This document shows, one piece after another, positions 38,381 to 50,243 of a stretch of 64,000 nucleotides of DNA (position 1 is its first letter; the number at the start of each line of letters is the position of its first letter). The position numbers were made by a program, and so were the translations under genes. Below the pieces are notes generated by a model. That model did no database searches. It saw nothing but the letters and a program-made list of their open reading frames with translations, and was not told where the DNA came from. The DNA is taken from NCBI RefSeq assembly GCF_021390595.1, contig NZ_JAJEJR010000001.1, forward strand, positions 1,302,001 to 1,366,000, read 5' to 3'. This DNA comes from Paraburkholderia sp. HP33-1. Lineage in GTDB: Bacteria; Pseudomonadota; Gammaproteobacteria; Burkholderiales; Burkholderiaceae.

Positions 38381-39943
38381 TCAATGCGCCGCGGCCGCCG
38401 CCGCTCCCGCATCGCCACCTGCGCGTTCCGGTCGCGTGATCCAGATGAGCGCGATCAGCGCGACAAAAATACCGGCCGAAATGAAGAACAGATCGTTCAC
38501 GCCGAGCTGCGCGGCTTGCTGCGTGACCATGGTGTTGAAGAGACCATAGGTCTGCTGCTGATTCAGGCCCGCCGCGCCCATCTGTTGAATCGACTGGCCA
38601 AATGCCGGGTTGTAAGCGTTCGCCTGCTCGGTCAGTTGCGCGTGATGCATGATCGTGCGGTGATCCCACGCAGTTTGGAAGATCGACGTGCCGATACCGC
38701 CGCACATGATCCGCACGAAGTTCGACAGCCCCGACGCGGCCGGGATCCGATGGCCCGGCAAGCCCGACAGCGTAATCGACACGAGCGGAATGAAGAAGCC
38801 GGCCATGCCGATGCCCTGGATCAGCGTGGGCAGCATCAACGAGTACGTATCGACGCCCGTCGTGTAACGCGAGCGCATCCAGAAACACAGCGCGAAAATC
38901 AGGAACGACAGGGTCGCGATGTAGCGCGGATCGGTTCGCGGCAGGATCTTGCCGGTGAGCGGCGACAGCAGGATCGCGAACAGACCGACGGGCGCCATTA
39001 CGAGTCCGGCTTCGGTCGCGGTGTAGCCGATATCGGTCTGCAGCCACAGCGGCAGCAGCACGAGGTTGCCGAAGTAAAGCCCATAGCCGATCGATAGCGC
39101 GATCGTGCCGCCGGTGAAGTTGCGCCGCGTGAACAGCGACAGGTCGACCACCGGATGCTCGGCCGTCAGCTCCCAGACGATAAAGAACGCGAGCGCGAGC
39201 ACCGCGACGAGCGCGAGCACAACGATCGTGGTCGACGAGAACCAGTCGAGATCCTTGCCCTTGTCGAGCATGACTTGCAGCGAGCCGACCCAGACGATCA
39301 GAAGACCGAGGCCGACGCCGTCGATCGGTGCCTTCCTGATGACCGAATCGCGGTTGCGAAAGATTGTCCACGTGGCGACGGCCGCCATCGCCCCGACCGG
39401 AATGTTGACGTAGAAAATCCACGGCCAGGAGATGTTGTCGGAAATCCAGCCGCCAAGAATCGGACCGGCAACCGGCGCGATCAGCGTGGTCATTGCCCAC
39501 ATCGATAGCGCCATCGGTGCCTTCGCGCGCGGATAGCTTGCGAGCAGCAGCGTCTGCGACAGCGGGATCATCGGGCCGGCCACCGCGCCTTGCAGCACGC
39601 GTGACGCAAGCAGGAACGGCAGGTTCGGCGAGAGCCCGCACATCCACGACGACAGCACGAACAGCACGATCGACGCCATGAACAGACGCACCTGGCCGAT
39701 GCGGTCGGTAAGCCAGCCAGTCAGCGGCACCGAGATTGCGTTGGCCACCGCAAACGATGTGATCACCCACGTGCCCTGGTCGGACGACACGCCGAGGTCG
39801 CCGGAAATCGACGGGATCGACACGTTCGCGATCGACGTGTCGAGCACGTTCATGAACACGGCGAGCGACACCGCGATAGTGCCGATTACCAGTTGCGCGC
39901 CCTCGAGCGGCGGGTGAGGGACTTGCGCCTGAGCCTGAGCCAT
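38381..39943 (-). CDS. emrB: EmrB-like drug:H+ antiporter (DHA2 major facilitator)
   Basis: The 520-residue protein has 14 predicted membrane helices of the DHA2 family. Family marks are LDTSIANVSIPSISGDLGVS near residue 29, GTWVITSFAVANAISVPLTG, and RVLQGAVAGPMIPLSQTLLL near residue 114. With the adaptor at 39978-41216 and the outer membrane protein at 41300-42820 it should form a tripartite pump like EmrAB-TolC. The gene is last in the operon and ends before a bidirectional terminator. Substrates cannot be told from the sequence. Confidence 0.93.
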   Translation of the reverse strand: MAQAQAQVPHPPLEGAQLVIGTIAVSLAVFMNVLDTSIANVSIPSISGDLGVSSDQGTWVITSFAVANAISVPLTGWLTDRIGQVRLFMASIVLFVLSSWMCGLSPNLPFLLASRVLQGAVAGPMIPLSQTLLLASYPRAKAPMALSMWAMTTLIAPVAGPILGGWISDNISWPWIFYVNIPVGAMAAVATWTIFRNRDSVIRKAPIDGVGLGLLIVWVGSLQVMLDKGKDLDWFSSTTIVVLALVAVLALAFFIVWELTAEHPVVDLSLFTRRNFTGGTIALSIGYGLYFGNLVLLPLWLQTDIGYTATEAGLVMAPVGLFAILLSPLTGKILPRTDPRYIATLSFLIFALCFWMRSRYTTGVDTYSLMLPTLIQGIGMAGFFIPLVSITLSGLPGHRIPAASGLSNFVRIMCGGIGTSIFQTAWDHRTIMHHAQLTEQANAYNPAFGQSIQQMGAAGLNQQQTYGLFNTMVTQQAAQLGVNDLFFISAGIFVALIALIWITRPERAGGDAGAAAAAAH

Positions 39944-39977
39944 TAAAAGAGCCTTCTATGAATCGTCGGGCTGAGCC

Positions 39978-41216
39978 TTAGCTCTTTTTGGCCGCCGGCT
40001 TCGCGGCCGCGCCGTTCTGCGCCGTCGGCTTCTGCGAGCCGCCGTTCACGTTCGGGCCGGCATTTTCCGAGATGATGCGTGCGATTTCCGCGTCAGCTTC
40101 CGCGCCGTATTTGTCGAAGACGTTGGTCTGGTAAGTCGTGGTCGGTGCCTGGCCAAGCTGGCCGCCGGTGCCGTCCTTGATGTTGACGTCAGCCTGCATC
40201 GACAGACCGATACGCAGCGGGTGCTTCTCGAGTTCCTGCGGATCGAGCGAAATACGCACCGGCAGACGCTGCACGACCTTGATCCAGTTACCGGTCGCGT
40301 TCTGCGCGGGCAGCAGCGAGAACGCCGAACCCGTGCCGGCCGAGAAGCCGACCACCTTGCCGTGAAACGGCACCGATGAGCCATACACGTCAGCCGTCAG
40401 TTCGACCGGCTGGCCGATACGCATGTGCTTCAGCTGCACTTCCTTGAAGTTCGCGTCGACCCACACGTCATGCAGCGGCACGATCGCCATCAGAGGCGTG
40501 CCCGGCGACACGCGCTGGCCGACCTGCACCGAGCGCTTCGCGACATAGCCAGTGACCGGCGCGGGCAGCGTGTTGCGAGCGTGGTTCAGGTAGGCGTCGC
40601 GCAGCTTTGCGGCGGCCGCCTGCACGTTCGGGTGATCGGCGATCGTGGTGTTCGCGGTCAGCGCGCGGTTTGCCGCGAGCTGCTGTTTGGCGGCGTCGAG
40701 CGCGGCCTGCGCGGACTTCACGGAGTCGCGTGCGTGCGAGATTTCTTCCTGCGATACCGCGCCGGTCTGCGCGACCGTCAGACGGCGCTTCAGGTCGTCC
40801 TGGGCGCGCGACAGATCAGCCTGGCGCGCCGCGACCTGCGCTTCGTACTGGCTGTCGTCGGCAAACAGGCCACGCACCTGGCGCACCACCTGAGCGAGAT
40901 TCGCCTCGGCCTGTTGGAGCGCAACGCGCGCGTCGGCCGGGTCGAGCACGACGAGCGGGTCGCCGGCCTTCACGACCTGGGTGTCGTCCGCGTTGACCGC
41001 AATCACGGTGCCCGTGACCTGCGGCGTGATCTGCACGACGTTGCCGCTCACGTAGGCGTCGTCGGTATCTTCATGGAAGCGTGCGTCGAGGAAGTAGTAG
41101 AGACCGTAGGCGGCGGCCGCGATCAGGATCACGATGACGAGCAGCGTCATCATGCGCTTGCGTTTGCCGTTGGTCGCCGCTTGCGGTGGAGTAGCGGGCT
41201 GCTGGGGGGTGCTCAT
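39978..41216 (-). CDS. emrA: EmrA-like membrane fusion protein (HlyD family)
   Basis: The 412-residue adaptor has one N-terminal membrane helix (MMTLLVIVILIAAAAYGLYY region, about residues 22-42), a lipoyl-like half motif (DDAYVSGNVVQITPQVTGTV), an alpha-helical hairpin and a barrel domain (PVTGYVAKRSVQVGQRVSPG). DDAYV and the overall layout match EmrA. It bridges the inner-membrane transporter and the outer-membrane channel. It starts at ATG 41216 and is 34 bp upstream of emrB. A Lys/Ala/Pro-rich C-terminal tail is present. Confidence 0.93.
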   Translation of the reverse strand: MSTPQQPATPPQAATNGKRKRMMTLLVIVILIAAAAYGLYYFLDARFHEDTDDAYVSGNVVQITPQVTGTVIAVNADDTQVVKAGDPLVVLDPADARVALQQAEANLAQVVRQVRGLFADDSQYEAQVAARQADLSRAQDDLKRRLTVAQTGAVSQEEISHARDSVKSAQAALDAAKQQLAANRALTANTTIADHPNVQAAAAKLRDAYLNHARNTLPAPVTGYVAKRSVQVGQRVSPGTPLMAIVPLHDVWVDANFKEVQLKHMRIGQPVELTADVYGSSVPFHGKVVGFSAGTGSAFSLLPAQNATGNWIKVVQRLPVRISLDPQELEKHPLRIGLSMQADVNIKDGTGGQLGQAPTTTYQTNVFDKYGAEADAEIARIISENAGPNVNGGSQKPTAQNGAAAKPAAKKS

Positions 41217-41299
41217 TGATTTGCTCCGGGCTCTTTTAAACGTCGTCGTTTATTCAGGTGTTCGTGCGTATGCGTGTTCGTTGGCGCAGACGGGCTCGC

Positions 41300-42820
41300 T
41301 CAGTTCGCGGCTGTGCTCGTGGCTTGATTCGCGGCGTTGGCCGATGCGGGCGCGTCGGTCGGCACCACGAGACCAGTCTGCGTCGCGTCGAAGCCTCCGC
41401 CCAGCGCCTTGATCAGACCGATCTGCAGATCGCGGCGGCGCATCTGCAGACCCGTGACCGTCTGCTCGGCGGCCAGCCGGTTTTCGTCGGCGGTCAGCAC
41501 CTGCAGCTGCGGCGACAGGCCAGCCTTGTAGCGGATCACGGCGAGCTGATACGCCTGGCTCGACGCATCGAGCGCGCGCTGAGCGTCGCCCTGCTGGCGG
41601 TCGATCGAACGGATCGACGACACTTGAGTCGACACGTCCTGCAGCGCGTTGATCAGCGTCTGGTTGTAGTTCGCGACGTCGAGGTCGAAGTCCGCGTAGC
41701 GGCCCTTCAACTGAGCGCGCAACGCGCCGGCGTCGAAGATCGGCAGATGGATCGCCGGCCCGAACTGGATCTGACGGCTCGACGCGGTCAGAAAACGGCC
41801 CCAGCCGAACGCGTCGAAACCGAAGCCGGCCGCGAGGTTCACGTCCGGGTAGAACTCGGCCTTCGCTTCCTTCACGTCGTGCATCGCGGCTTCGACCTGC
41901 CAGCGCGCGGTGACGATGTCCGCGCGGCGCGCCACGAGGTCGGCCGGGATGTTGTCCGGCAGCGCGACCACGTTGCCGCCGGTCAACACCGGTTTGTCGA
42001 TCTGCAGGCCCCGGTCCGGGCCCTTGCCGAGCAGCGCGCCCAACTGGTAGCGCACGACGGTGATCTGGCCGTCGAGGTCGGTCAGGTTCGACTGGCTCGT
42101 CGCGACGTTACCGGCGGCGGTCTGCTTCTCGACGTTGGTGTCGAGGCCGGCCCTCACGCGGTCATTCGTGATGCGGCCGACGTCCTGGCGGTTGGCGATT
42201 TCGCGCGCGGCGATGTCGCGGAACGCATACAGCTGCGCGAGCTGGTTGTAGGTGCTCGCGACCGACGCGGCGAGCGTCACGCGCGCCTGCTGCATGTCGG
42301 CCTCGGCGGCCTTCTGTTGCGACACGGCCTGGCCGAGGCGCTGACGGTTCTTGCCCCACAGGTCGAGATCCCACGACGCGCTCGCGAGCACGTTGTTCTC
42401 GCTATACCAGGTGCCACCGTACGGAGGCGGGTAGAGGGCGTTCGCCGAGAACAGCTCGCGGGTCCACGAATAGCTCGCGTTGACCTTCGGGAACAGCGCC
42501 GCGCGCGAGCTTTCGATATACGACGAAGCCTTCGCGAGCCGCGCCTGTGCCTGTGCGATCGACGGGTTGCCGTCGAGCGCTTCCGCGATCAGCTTCGGCA
42601 GTTGCGGGTCGCCGAACTGGTTGGCCCAGTCGAGCGATGGCCATTGACCGCCCTCGTTGGGCAGGCTCTGCGTCGACTCGTACTGCGTCGGCGACGCGAT
42701 CTGCTTGTCGCTTTTGACACCGAAGTAGTTCGCGCACCCCGTGAGGGCGAGCGCTGTCGCCGCGGCGGCGACAGCGGCCCGGCTCGACAGCGCGGGCGCG
42801 GACAGGGAAAGGGATTTCAT
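41300..42820 (-). CDS. NodT-type outer membrane efflux lipoprotein
   Basis: The 506-residue protein belongs to the TolC/OprM channel family. It has a lipoprotein signal with the lipobox ALTGC near residue 26, and two homologous outer membrane efflux domains (QARLAKASSYIESSRAALFP and LPIFDAGALRAQLKGRYADF). I start at ATG 42820 (KSLSLSAPALSS) because the open frame up to 42943 overlaps marR and is not signal-like. It is the channel of the tripartite pump and lies between marR and emrA. Confidence 0.93.
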   Translation of the reverse strand: MKSLSLSAPALSSRAAVAAAATALALTGCANYFGVKSDKQIASPTQYESTQSLPNEGGQWPSLDWANQFGDPQLPKLIAEALDGNPSIAQAQARLAKASSYIESSRAALFPKVNASYSWTRELFSANALYPPPYGGTWYSENNVLASASWDLDLWGKNRQRLGQAVSQQKAAEADMQQARVTLAASVASTYNQLAQLYAFRDIAAREIANRQDVGRITNDRVRAGLDTNVEKQTAAGNVATSQSNLTDLDGQITVVRYQLGALLGKGPDRGLQIDKPVLTGGNVVALPDNIPADLVARRADIVTARWQVEAAMHDVKEAKAEFYPDVNLAAGFGFDAFGWGRFLTASSRQIQFGPAIHLPIFDAGALRAQLKGRYADFDLDVANYNQTLINALQDVSTQVSSIRSIDRQQGDAQRALDASSQAYQLAVIRYKAGLSPQLQVLTADENRLAAEQTVTGLQMRRRDLQIGLIKALGGGFDATQTGLVVPTDAPASANAANQATSTAAN

Positions 42821-42869
42821 CGCTCGACTCTTTGAGTGGAATGTAATGGTGGACGCAGCAAGCAATTTT

Positions 42870-43385
42870 TTACGATTTGCTGTCGAGATGGCTTGCGGCG
42901 TCGCGGGTAAGGCCCGTCTGTTCGCCGGAATTGATGAGCACACGGCGTAGCATGCTCTTCAGGAAGCCCACTTCTTCGGGGGTGAACCCGTTCAGCAGGC
43001 TATCGAGCACGCCAGTGAAAATGCCCGGCATGCGGGCCGCGATCGCATGGCCTTCCGGTGTCAATGCGAGCCGCACGACGCGCCGGTCTTCGTTGCTGCG
43101 CACCCGCGTGAGCAGGCCGCGCTTTTCGAGCCGGTCGATCAGGCGCGTGACGGCGCTTGCGTCGATGCCGTATTCACGCGCCAGCTCGGCCGCGAGCAGG
43201 CATTTGCCGCTCGCCACCATGAACAGGATGCTGCCTTGCTGGCTGGTGATGCCGAGTTCAGCCATGCTGCGTTGCGTGACCAGGTTCGACAGCGTCGATC
43301 TCACGCGCGAGATGAGATAGCCGACACTTTCGCCGAGTTGATACTCGCTGAGGTCCGGCGTGGGTTCGTTGGACGGCTCCGTCAT
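42870..43385 (-). CDS. MarR-family regulator of the efflux operon
   Basis: The 171-residue protein has a MarR winged helix: TSQQGSILFMVASGKCLLAAELAREYG and DASAVTRLIDRLEKRGLLTR followed by the wing RSNEDRRVVRLALTPEG. It is the promoter-proximal gene of the operon and lies 49 bp before the outer-membrane channel gene, so an EmrR-type repressor of its own operon is likely. The upstream region (about 43386-43440) contains A/T-rich dyads suited to a MarR operator. Confidence 0.9.
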   Translation of the reverse strand: MTEPSNEPTPDLSEYQLGESVGYLISRVRSTLSNLVTQRSMAELGITSQQGSILFMVASGKCLLAAELAREYGIDASAVTRLIDRLEKRGLLTRVRSNEDRRVVRLALTPEGHAIAARMPGIFTGVLDSLLNGFTPEEVGFLKSMLRRVLINSGEQTGLTRDAASHLDSKS

Positions 43386-43718
43386 GATTCTCGTGCGAAT
43401 GCAATGGTTGACTATGCATCAGTATAGCGGGCTGTTGATTGACACGACAAGCGTTATTACAGCTTAGGCAAGGATTTTTTGCGCTCAAGCAGCAAGCGGG
43501 TACGGATTGGCGTAGGGCGCGGCGAGGCGGACATTTGCCCGTCACCCTCGCCTCGGCGGTGCGAAGATTGGATGGTCTATCGGGGAATACCAGAAAGGAT
43601 CATCCGCGCGTGCTATAATTTTGGGTTCCCAAAAGTGCGCTTTGGGCTTGTTGTCGTGGTTTATCTCCTCAACCAGCAGCATAAGCAAGCGGCGCACTCA
43701 ACCGTCTTCAGGTTTCCT
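43386..43718. other. Divergent promoter region between marR and typA
   Basis: These 333 bases carry an imperfect dyad at about 43411-43426 near the marR start and an extended -10 element for typA at 43611-43619. I see no gene in it, although the typA frame stays open upstream. Confidence 0.5.
43611..43619 (+). promoter_or_regulatory. Extended -10 element upstream of typA
   Basis: TGC followed by the consensus TATAAT (43614-43619) gives an extended -10 promoter element 100 bp before the typA ATG. No good -35 is seen, which fits an extended -10 promoter. Confidence 0.55.
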
Positions 43719-45548
<1,830 letters not shown>

Positions 45549-45951
45549 GCAGGACTCAACCTGTCCGGATAGCAGGAAACGCAAGCCACCTTCGGGTGGC
45601 TTCGTCGTTTTTGATGCATCAAACTTTGCGGCGCCGCATCACGCCCGTTACTCGCCGCGGCGGCCCACGTGTCGCGACCTGTCGCGCTGTTCGCCGCCAT
45701 TTCCCACAGAACACTGTTGCGCACCTTGAAGAGGTACCTGACCACCCTTGAAACGCCCGCCGTTACAGGCATTTGCGCCTACGCGGTTCGCTATCTGGGC
45801 TATTCGTTCTGTGCTATGCTCCCGGGTGCAAAGTTTTAGGTCCTTCCAAGCAAGACTTGATTCGCGCAATCCGCTAAACGGTCAGGCCGTGTCGCGGAAG
45901 GTTCTGTAACCCGCTATTTCTCGAGAAGCTCGAAGAAAGGTGAGCGTAAAA
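45549..45951. other. Intergenic region between typA and sucA
   Basis: These 403 bases contain the typA terminator and, near 45812-45820, an extended -10-like TGCTATGCT that may serve sucA. I see no gene or RNA. Confidence 0.5.
45583..45612 (+). terminator. Terminator after typA
   Basis: AAGCCACC, loop TTCG, GGTGGCTT (45583-45602) is a perfect stem with a stable UUCG-type tetraloop. It is followed by TCGTCGTTTTT. Confidence 0.75.
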
Positions 45952-48813
45952 ATGATGAAGCAATTCCAGTCGAACTCTTATCTGTTCGGCGGCAATGCTC
46001 CGTACGTTGAAGAAATGTACGAAGCGTATCTCGATAATCCGGCGTCAGTGCCCGAGACCTGGCGCAGCTATTTCGATGCGTTGCAGAACGTGCCCGCATC
46101 GGACGGCAGCAACGCCAACGACGTGGCCCACGGCCCGATCGTCGAATCGTTTGCCCAGCGCGCCAAGGCCAATGCCTTCCTGCCGCGCGCAACGGCCGGC
46201 GGCGAAGATCTCGCCACCGCCCGCAAACAGGTTTACGTCCAGTCCCTCATCGGCGCATATCGCTTCCTCGGCTCGCAATGGGCCAATCTCGATCCTCTGA
46301 AGCGCCGCGAACGTCCCGCGATCCCCGAACTTGAACCCGCGTTCTACGACTTCACCGAAGCCGACATGGACCAGGAGTTCAGCGCAACGAATCTGTACTT
46401 CGGGTTCGAGCGCGCGACGCTGCGCGAGATCGTCAAGGCGCTGCGCGACACGTACTGTGGCACGATCGGCGCCGAGTACATGTACATCAGCGATCCGGAA
46501 CAGAAGCGCTGGTGGAAGGAACGCCTCGAATCGATCCGTTCGACGCCGAGCTTCAGCAACGACAAGAAGAAGCACATCCTGAATCGCCTGACGGCCGCCG
46601 AAGGCCTCGAGCGTTTCCTGCACACCAAGTACGTCGGCCAGAAGCGCTTCTCGCTCGAAGGCGGCGAGAGCTTCATCGCGGCGATGGACGAAGTCGTGCG
46701 TCACGGCGGTTTGCGCGGCGTCCAGGAAATCGTCATCGCGATGGCTCACCGCGGCCGTCTGAACGTGCTGGTCAACACGCTCGGCAAGATGCCGGCTGAC
46801 CTGTTCGCCGAATTCGAAGGCAAGCACGTCGACGATCTGCCGGCTGGCGACGTCAAGTACCACAAGGGCTTCTCGTCGGACGTCGCGACGGAAGGCGGCC
46901 CGGTTCACCTGTCGCTCGCGTTCAACCCGTCGCACCTCGAAATCGTCAACCCGGTGGTCGAGGGTTCGGCGAAGGCTCGTATGGACCGCCGCGGCGACGA
47001 AGACGGCCTCCAGGTGCTGCCGGTGCAGATCCACGGTGACGCGGCTTTCGCCGGCCAGGGCGTCGTGATGGAAACGCTGAACCTCGCGCAAACGCGCGGT
47101 TACGGCACGCACGGCACGCTGCACATCGTCATCAACAACCAGATCGGCTTCACGACGTCGGACCCGCGCGATTCGCGCTCCACGTTGTACTGCTCGGACG
47201 TCGTCAAGATGATCGAAGCGCCGGTTCTGCACGTGAACGGTGACGATCCCGAAGCGGTCGTCCTGGCCATCCAGATGGCGATCGACTTCCGCATGCAGTT
47301 CCACAAGGACGTCGTCGTCGACATCGTCTGCTTCCGCAAGCTGGGCCACAACGAGCAGGACACCCCGGCGGTCACGCAGCCGCTGATGTACAAGACGATC
47401 GCCAAGCACCCGGGCACGCGTGCGCTGTACGCTGAAAAGCTCGTGCAGCAGGGCGTGATCAGCGCCACGGAAGGCGACGAATTCGTCAAGGCGTATCGCA
47501 AGGCGATGGACGAAGGCCATCACACGATCGACCCGGTGCTCTCGAACTACAAGAGCAAGTACGCGGTGGACTGGGTGCCGTTCCTGAACCGCAAGTGGAC
47601 CGATGCAGCCGACACGGCCGTGCCGCTCGCGGAACTGAAGCGCCTCGCCGAGCGCGTCACCACGATTCCGGAAAACTTCAAGGTTCACCCGCTCGTCGAG
47701 CGCGTGATCAACGACCGTCGCGCAATGGGCCGCGGCGAAGCAAAGCTCGACTGGGGCATGGGCGAGCACCTCGCGTTCGCATCGCTGGTCGCATCCGGCT
47801 ATGCCGTGCGCCTGACCGGTCAGGATTCGGGCCGCGGCACGTTCACGCATCGTCACGCGGTGCTGCACGACCAGAACCGTGAACGCTGGAACGACGGCAC
47901 GTACGTGCCGCTGCAGAACATCGCCGAAGGTCAGGCGAAGTTCACGGTGATCGACTCGGTGCTGTCGGAAGAAGCGGTGCTCGGCTTCGAATACGGCTAC
48001 TCGACCGCTGAACCGAACACGTTCGTCGCGTGGGAAGCGCAGTTCGGCGACTTCGTGAACGGCGCGCAGGTCGTGATCGACCAGTTCATCTCGTCGGGCG
48101 AAGTGAAGTGGGGCCGCGTGTCGGGCCTGACCATGCTGCTGCCGCACGGCTACGAAGGCCAGGGTCCGGAGCACTCGTCGGCGCGTATCGAGCGTTTCCT
48201 GCAACTGTGCGCAGACCACAACATGCAGGTCGTTCAGCCGACCACGCCGGCGCAGGTCTTCCACCTGCTGCGTCGCCAGATGATCCGCCTGTTCCGCAAG
48301 CCGCTCATCGTCTTCACGCCGAAGTCGCTGCTGCGCCACAAGGAAGCCGTCTCGGATCTGTCGGAACTCGCGAAGGGTTCGTTCCAGCCGGTCATCGGCG
48401 AAGTGGACGAAACCATCGACGCGAAGAAGGTCAAGCGCGTGATCGCCTGCTCGGGTCGCGTGTACTACGACCTGGTCGCACATCGCCGTGAAGCGAAGGC
48501 GAACGACGTCGCGATCATCCGTATCGAACAACTCTATCCGTTCGCGCACAAGCAGTTCGAAGCGGAAATGAAGAAGTACGACAACGCAACCGAAGTGGTG
48601 TGGGTGCAGGACGAGCCGCAGAATCAGGGCCCGTGGTTCTACATCGAGCACCATCTGAAGGAAGGCATGAAGGAAGGGCAGAAGCTGGCGTACAGCGGCC
48701 GTCCGGCTTCGGCTTCGCCTGCAGTCGGCTACTACGCGAAGCACTACGAGCAGCAGAAGGCGCTGGTCGAAGGCGCTTTCGGCCGCCTCAAGAGCGCGTC
48801 GATCGCTAAATAA
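45952..48813 (+). CDS. sucA: 2-Oxoglutarate dehydrogenase E1 component
   Basis: The 953-residue thiamine-diphosphate enzyme decarboxylates 2-oxoglutarate in the TCA cycle and passes the succinyl group to SucB. The N-terminal E2-binding helix (NAPYVEEMYEAYLDNPASVP), the HRGRLNVLVNTLGKMP segment, the HGDAAFAGQGVVMETLNLA region of thiamine-diphosphate binding and the GYEGQGPEHSSARIERFLQL segment are family hallmarks. I prefer ATG 45952 (MMKQFQSNSYLFGG), with AAAGGTGAG upstream, over GTG 45940. It is first in sucA-sucB-lpdA. Confidence 0.96.
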   Translation: MMKQFQSNSYLFGGNAPYVEEMYEAYLDNPASVPETWRSYFDALQNVPASDGSNANDVAHGPIVESFAQRAKANAFLPRATAGGEDLATARKQVYVQSLIGAYRFLGSQWANLDPLKRRERPAIPELEPAFYDFTEADMDQEFSATNLYFGFERATLREIVKALRDTYCGTIGAEYMYISDPEQKRWWKERLESIRSTPSFSNDKKKHILNRLTAAEGLERFLHTKYVGQKRFSLEGGESFIAAMDEVVRHGGLRGVQEIVIAMAHRGRLNVLVNTLGKMPADLFAEFEGKHVDDLPAGDVKYHKGFSSDVATEGGPVHLSLAFNPSHLEIVNPVVEGSAKARMDRRGDEDGLQVLPVQIHGDAAFAGQGVVMETLNLAQTRGYGTHGTLHIVINNQIGFTTSDPRDSRSTLYCSDVVKMIEAPVLHVNGDDPEAVVLAIQMAIDFRMQFHKDVVVDIVCFRKLGHNEQDTPAVTQPLMYKTIAKHPGTRALYAEKLVQQGVISATEGDEFVKAYRKAMDEGHHTIDPVLSNYKSKYAVDWVPFLNRKWTDAADTAVPLAELKRLAERVTTIPENFKVHPLVERVINDRRAMGRGEAKLDWGMGEHLAFASLVASGYAVRLTGQDSGRGTFTHRHAVLHDQNRERWNDGTYVPLQNIAEGQAKFTVIDSVLSEEAVLGFEYGYSTAEPNTFVAWEAQFGDFVNGAQVVIDQFISSGEVKWGRVSGLTMLLPHGYEGQGPEHSSARIERFLQLCADHNMQVVQPTTPAQVFHLLRRQMIRLFRKPLIVFTPKSLLRHKEAVSDLSELAKGSFQPVIGEVDETIDAKKVKRVIACSGRVYYDLVAHRREAKANDVAIIRIEQLYPFAHKQFEAEMKKYDNATEVVWVQDEPQNQGPWFYIEHHLKEGMKEGQKLAYSGRPASASPAVGYYAKHYEQQKALVEGAFGRLKSASIAK

Positions 48814-48827
48814 AGAAACAGACGGGC

Positions 48828-48851
48828 CGGGAAAGCGCAATGCGTTTTCCC
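48828..48851 (+). repeat. Hairpin 1 in the sucA-sucB gap
   Basis: CGGGAAA and TTTCCCG flank an inner CGC/GCG pairing, with AAT as loop. No T-run follows, so this is not a standard terminator. Confidence 0.6.
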
Positions 48852-48892
48852 GCGCCGCGCTGAACGTTTCTCATGAGGTTCAGGCGCGGCGC
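48852..48892 (+). repeat. Hairpin 2 in the sucA-sucB gap
   Basis: GCGCCGCGC with TGAAC (48852-48865) pairs with GTTCA and GCGCGGCGC (48878-48892), a 14-bp stem with one bulged G. No T-run follows. It lies directly after hairpin 1 and 63 bases before the sucB ATG. Confidence 0.65.
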
Positions 48893-48954
48893 TCACGGTT
48901 CGCAGGCGGTCGTGCTCAAGCGCCGTCACCCGATACGTATTCAGGATACTCATA

Positions 48955-50229
48955 ATGGCTATTGTTGAAGTCAAGGTTCCCCAGCTGTCCGAGTCGGTCT
49001 CGGAAGCGACCATGCTGCAGTGGAAGAAGAAGCCCGGCGAGGCTGTCGCTCAGGACGAAATCCTCATCGAAATCGAGACCGACAAGGTCGTGCTTGAAGT
49101 GCCGGCACCGGCAGCAGGCGTGCTCGCGCAAGTCATCTCGAACGACGGCGATACGGTCACGGCTGATCAGGTCATCGCGAAGATCGACACCGAAGGCACC
49201 GCAGGCGCCGCGGTTGTTGAAGCCGAAGTGAAGCCGGCTCCGGTCGCCGCACCGGCTGCGGCTCCCGCGCCGGCTGCTCAGGCCGCTGTCGCAACGGGCT
49301 CGAACACCGCTGCTTCGCCGGCCGCCGGCAAGCTGATGGCCGAGAAGGGCCTGGCTGCTGGCGACGTCGCCGGCACGGGCCGCGACGGCCGCATCACGAA
49401 GGGCGACGTGCTCGCCGCAGGCGCTCCGGCTGCCAAGGCTGCGCCGGCTCCGGCTGCCGCTCCAAAGGCTGCGAAGCCGTCGCTGCCGGACGTCAAGGCA
49501 CCGGCATCGGCCGACCAGTGGCTGAAGGACCGTCCGGAACAGCGCGTGCCGATGTCGCGTCTGCGTGCGCGTATCGCCGAGCGTCTGCTCGAGTCGCAGC
49601 AAACCAACGCCATCCTCACCACGTTCAACGAAGTGAACATGGCGCCGGTCATGGATCTGCGCAACAAGTACAAGGACAAGTTCGAAAAGGAACACGGCGT
49701 TAAGCTCGGCTTCATGTCGTTCTTCGTGAAGGCGGCTGTTCACGCGCTGAAGAAGTTCCCGCTCGTGAACGCGTCGATCGACGGTAACGACATCGTCTAT
49801 CACGGCTACTTCGACATCGGTATCGCTGTCGGCTCGCCGCGTGGTCTGGTGGTGCCGATCCTGCGCAATGCAGATCAGCTGAGCCTCGCCGACATCGAGA
49901 AGAAGATCGCCGAATTCGGTCAGAAGGCGAAGGACGGCAAGCTGTCGATCGAAGAAATGACCGGCGGTACGTTCTCGATCTCGAACGGTGGTGTGTTCGG
50001 CTCGATGCTGTCGACCCCGATCATCAACCCGCCGCAGTCCGCGATTCTCGGCGTGCACGCCACGAAGGAACGCGCTGTGGTCGAAAACGGTCAGATCGTG
50101 ATCCGCCCGATGAACTACCTCGCGCTGTCCTACGACCACCGTATCATCGACGGCCGCGAAGCGGTGCTGTCGCTGGTCGCGATGAAGGATGCGCTGGAAG
50201 ATCCGGCGCGCCTGCTGCTCGACCTGTAA
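48955..50229 (+). CDS. sucB: Dihydrolipoyl succinyltransferase E2 (SucB)
   Basis: The 424-residue protein is the core of the 2-oxoglutarate dehydrogenase complex. The lipoyl domain is at residues 1-78, with the lipoylated Lys in [17 protein letters not shown]. An Ala/Pro-rich linker is followed by the peripheral-subunit-binding domain ([25 protein letters not shown], core [19 protein letters not shown]) near residue 125. The catalytic domain starts near residue 195 and ends with the His/Asp active site in [18 protein letters not shown]. It is the second gene of the operon. Confidence 0.96.
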   Translation: MAIVEVKVPQLSESVSEATMLQWKKKPGEAVAQDEILIEIETDKVVLEVPAPAAGVLAQVISNDGDTVTADQVIAKIDTEGTAGAAVVEAEVKPAPVAAPAAAPAPAAQAAVATGSNTAASPAAGKLMAEKGLAAGDVAGTGRDGRITKGDVLAAGAPAAKAAPAPAAAPKAAKPSLPDVKAPASADQWLKDRPEQRVPMSRLRARIAERLLESQQTNAILTTFNEVNMAPVMDLRNKYKDKFEKEHGVKLGFMSFFVKAAVHALKKFPLVNASIDGNDIVYHGYFDIGIAVGSPRGLVVPILRNADQLSLADIEKKIAEFGQKAKDGKLSIEEMTGGTFSISNGGVFGSMLSTPIINPPQSAILGVHATKERAVVENGQIVIRPMNYLALSYDHRIIDGREAVLSLVAMKDALEDPARLLLDL

Positions 50230-50243
50230 GCGTACGTTCCACT

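Noticed and set aside
43479..43718. Extension of typA upstream of ATG 43719
   Set aside because: It covers the extended -10 promoter, and TypA proteins start at the TRALRNIAIIAH position.
46045..48840. A 931-codon open frame on the minus strand opposite sucA
   Set aside because: sucA is certain; the antisense frame has no recognisable domain or start signals.
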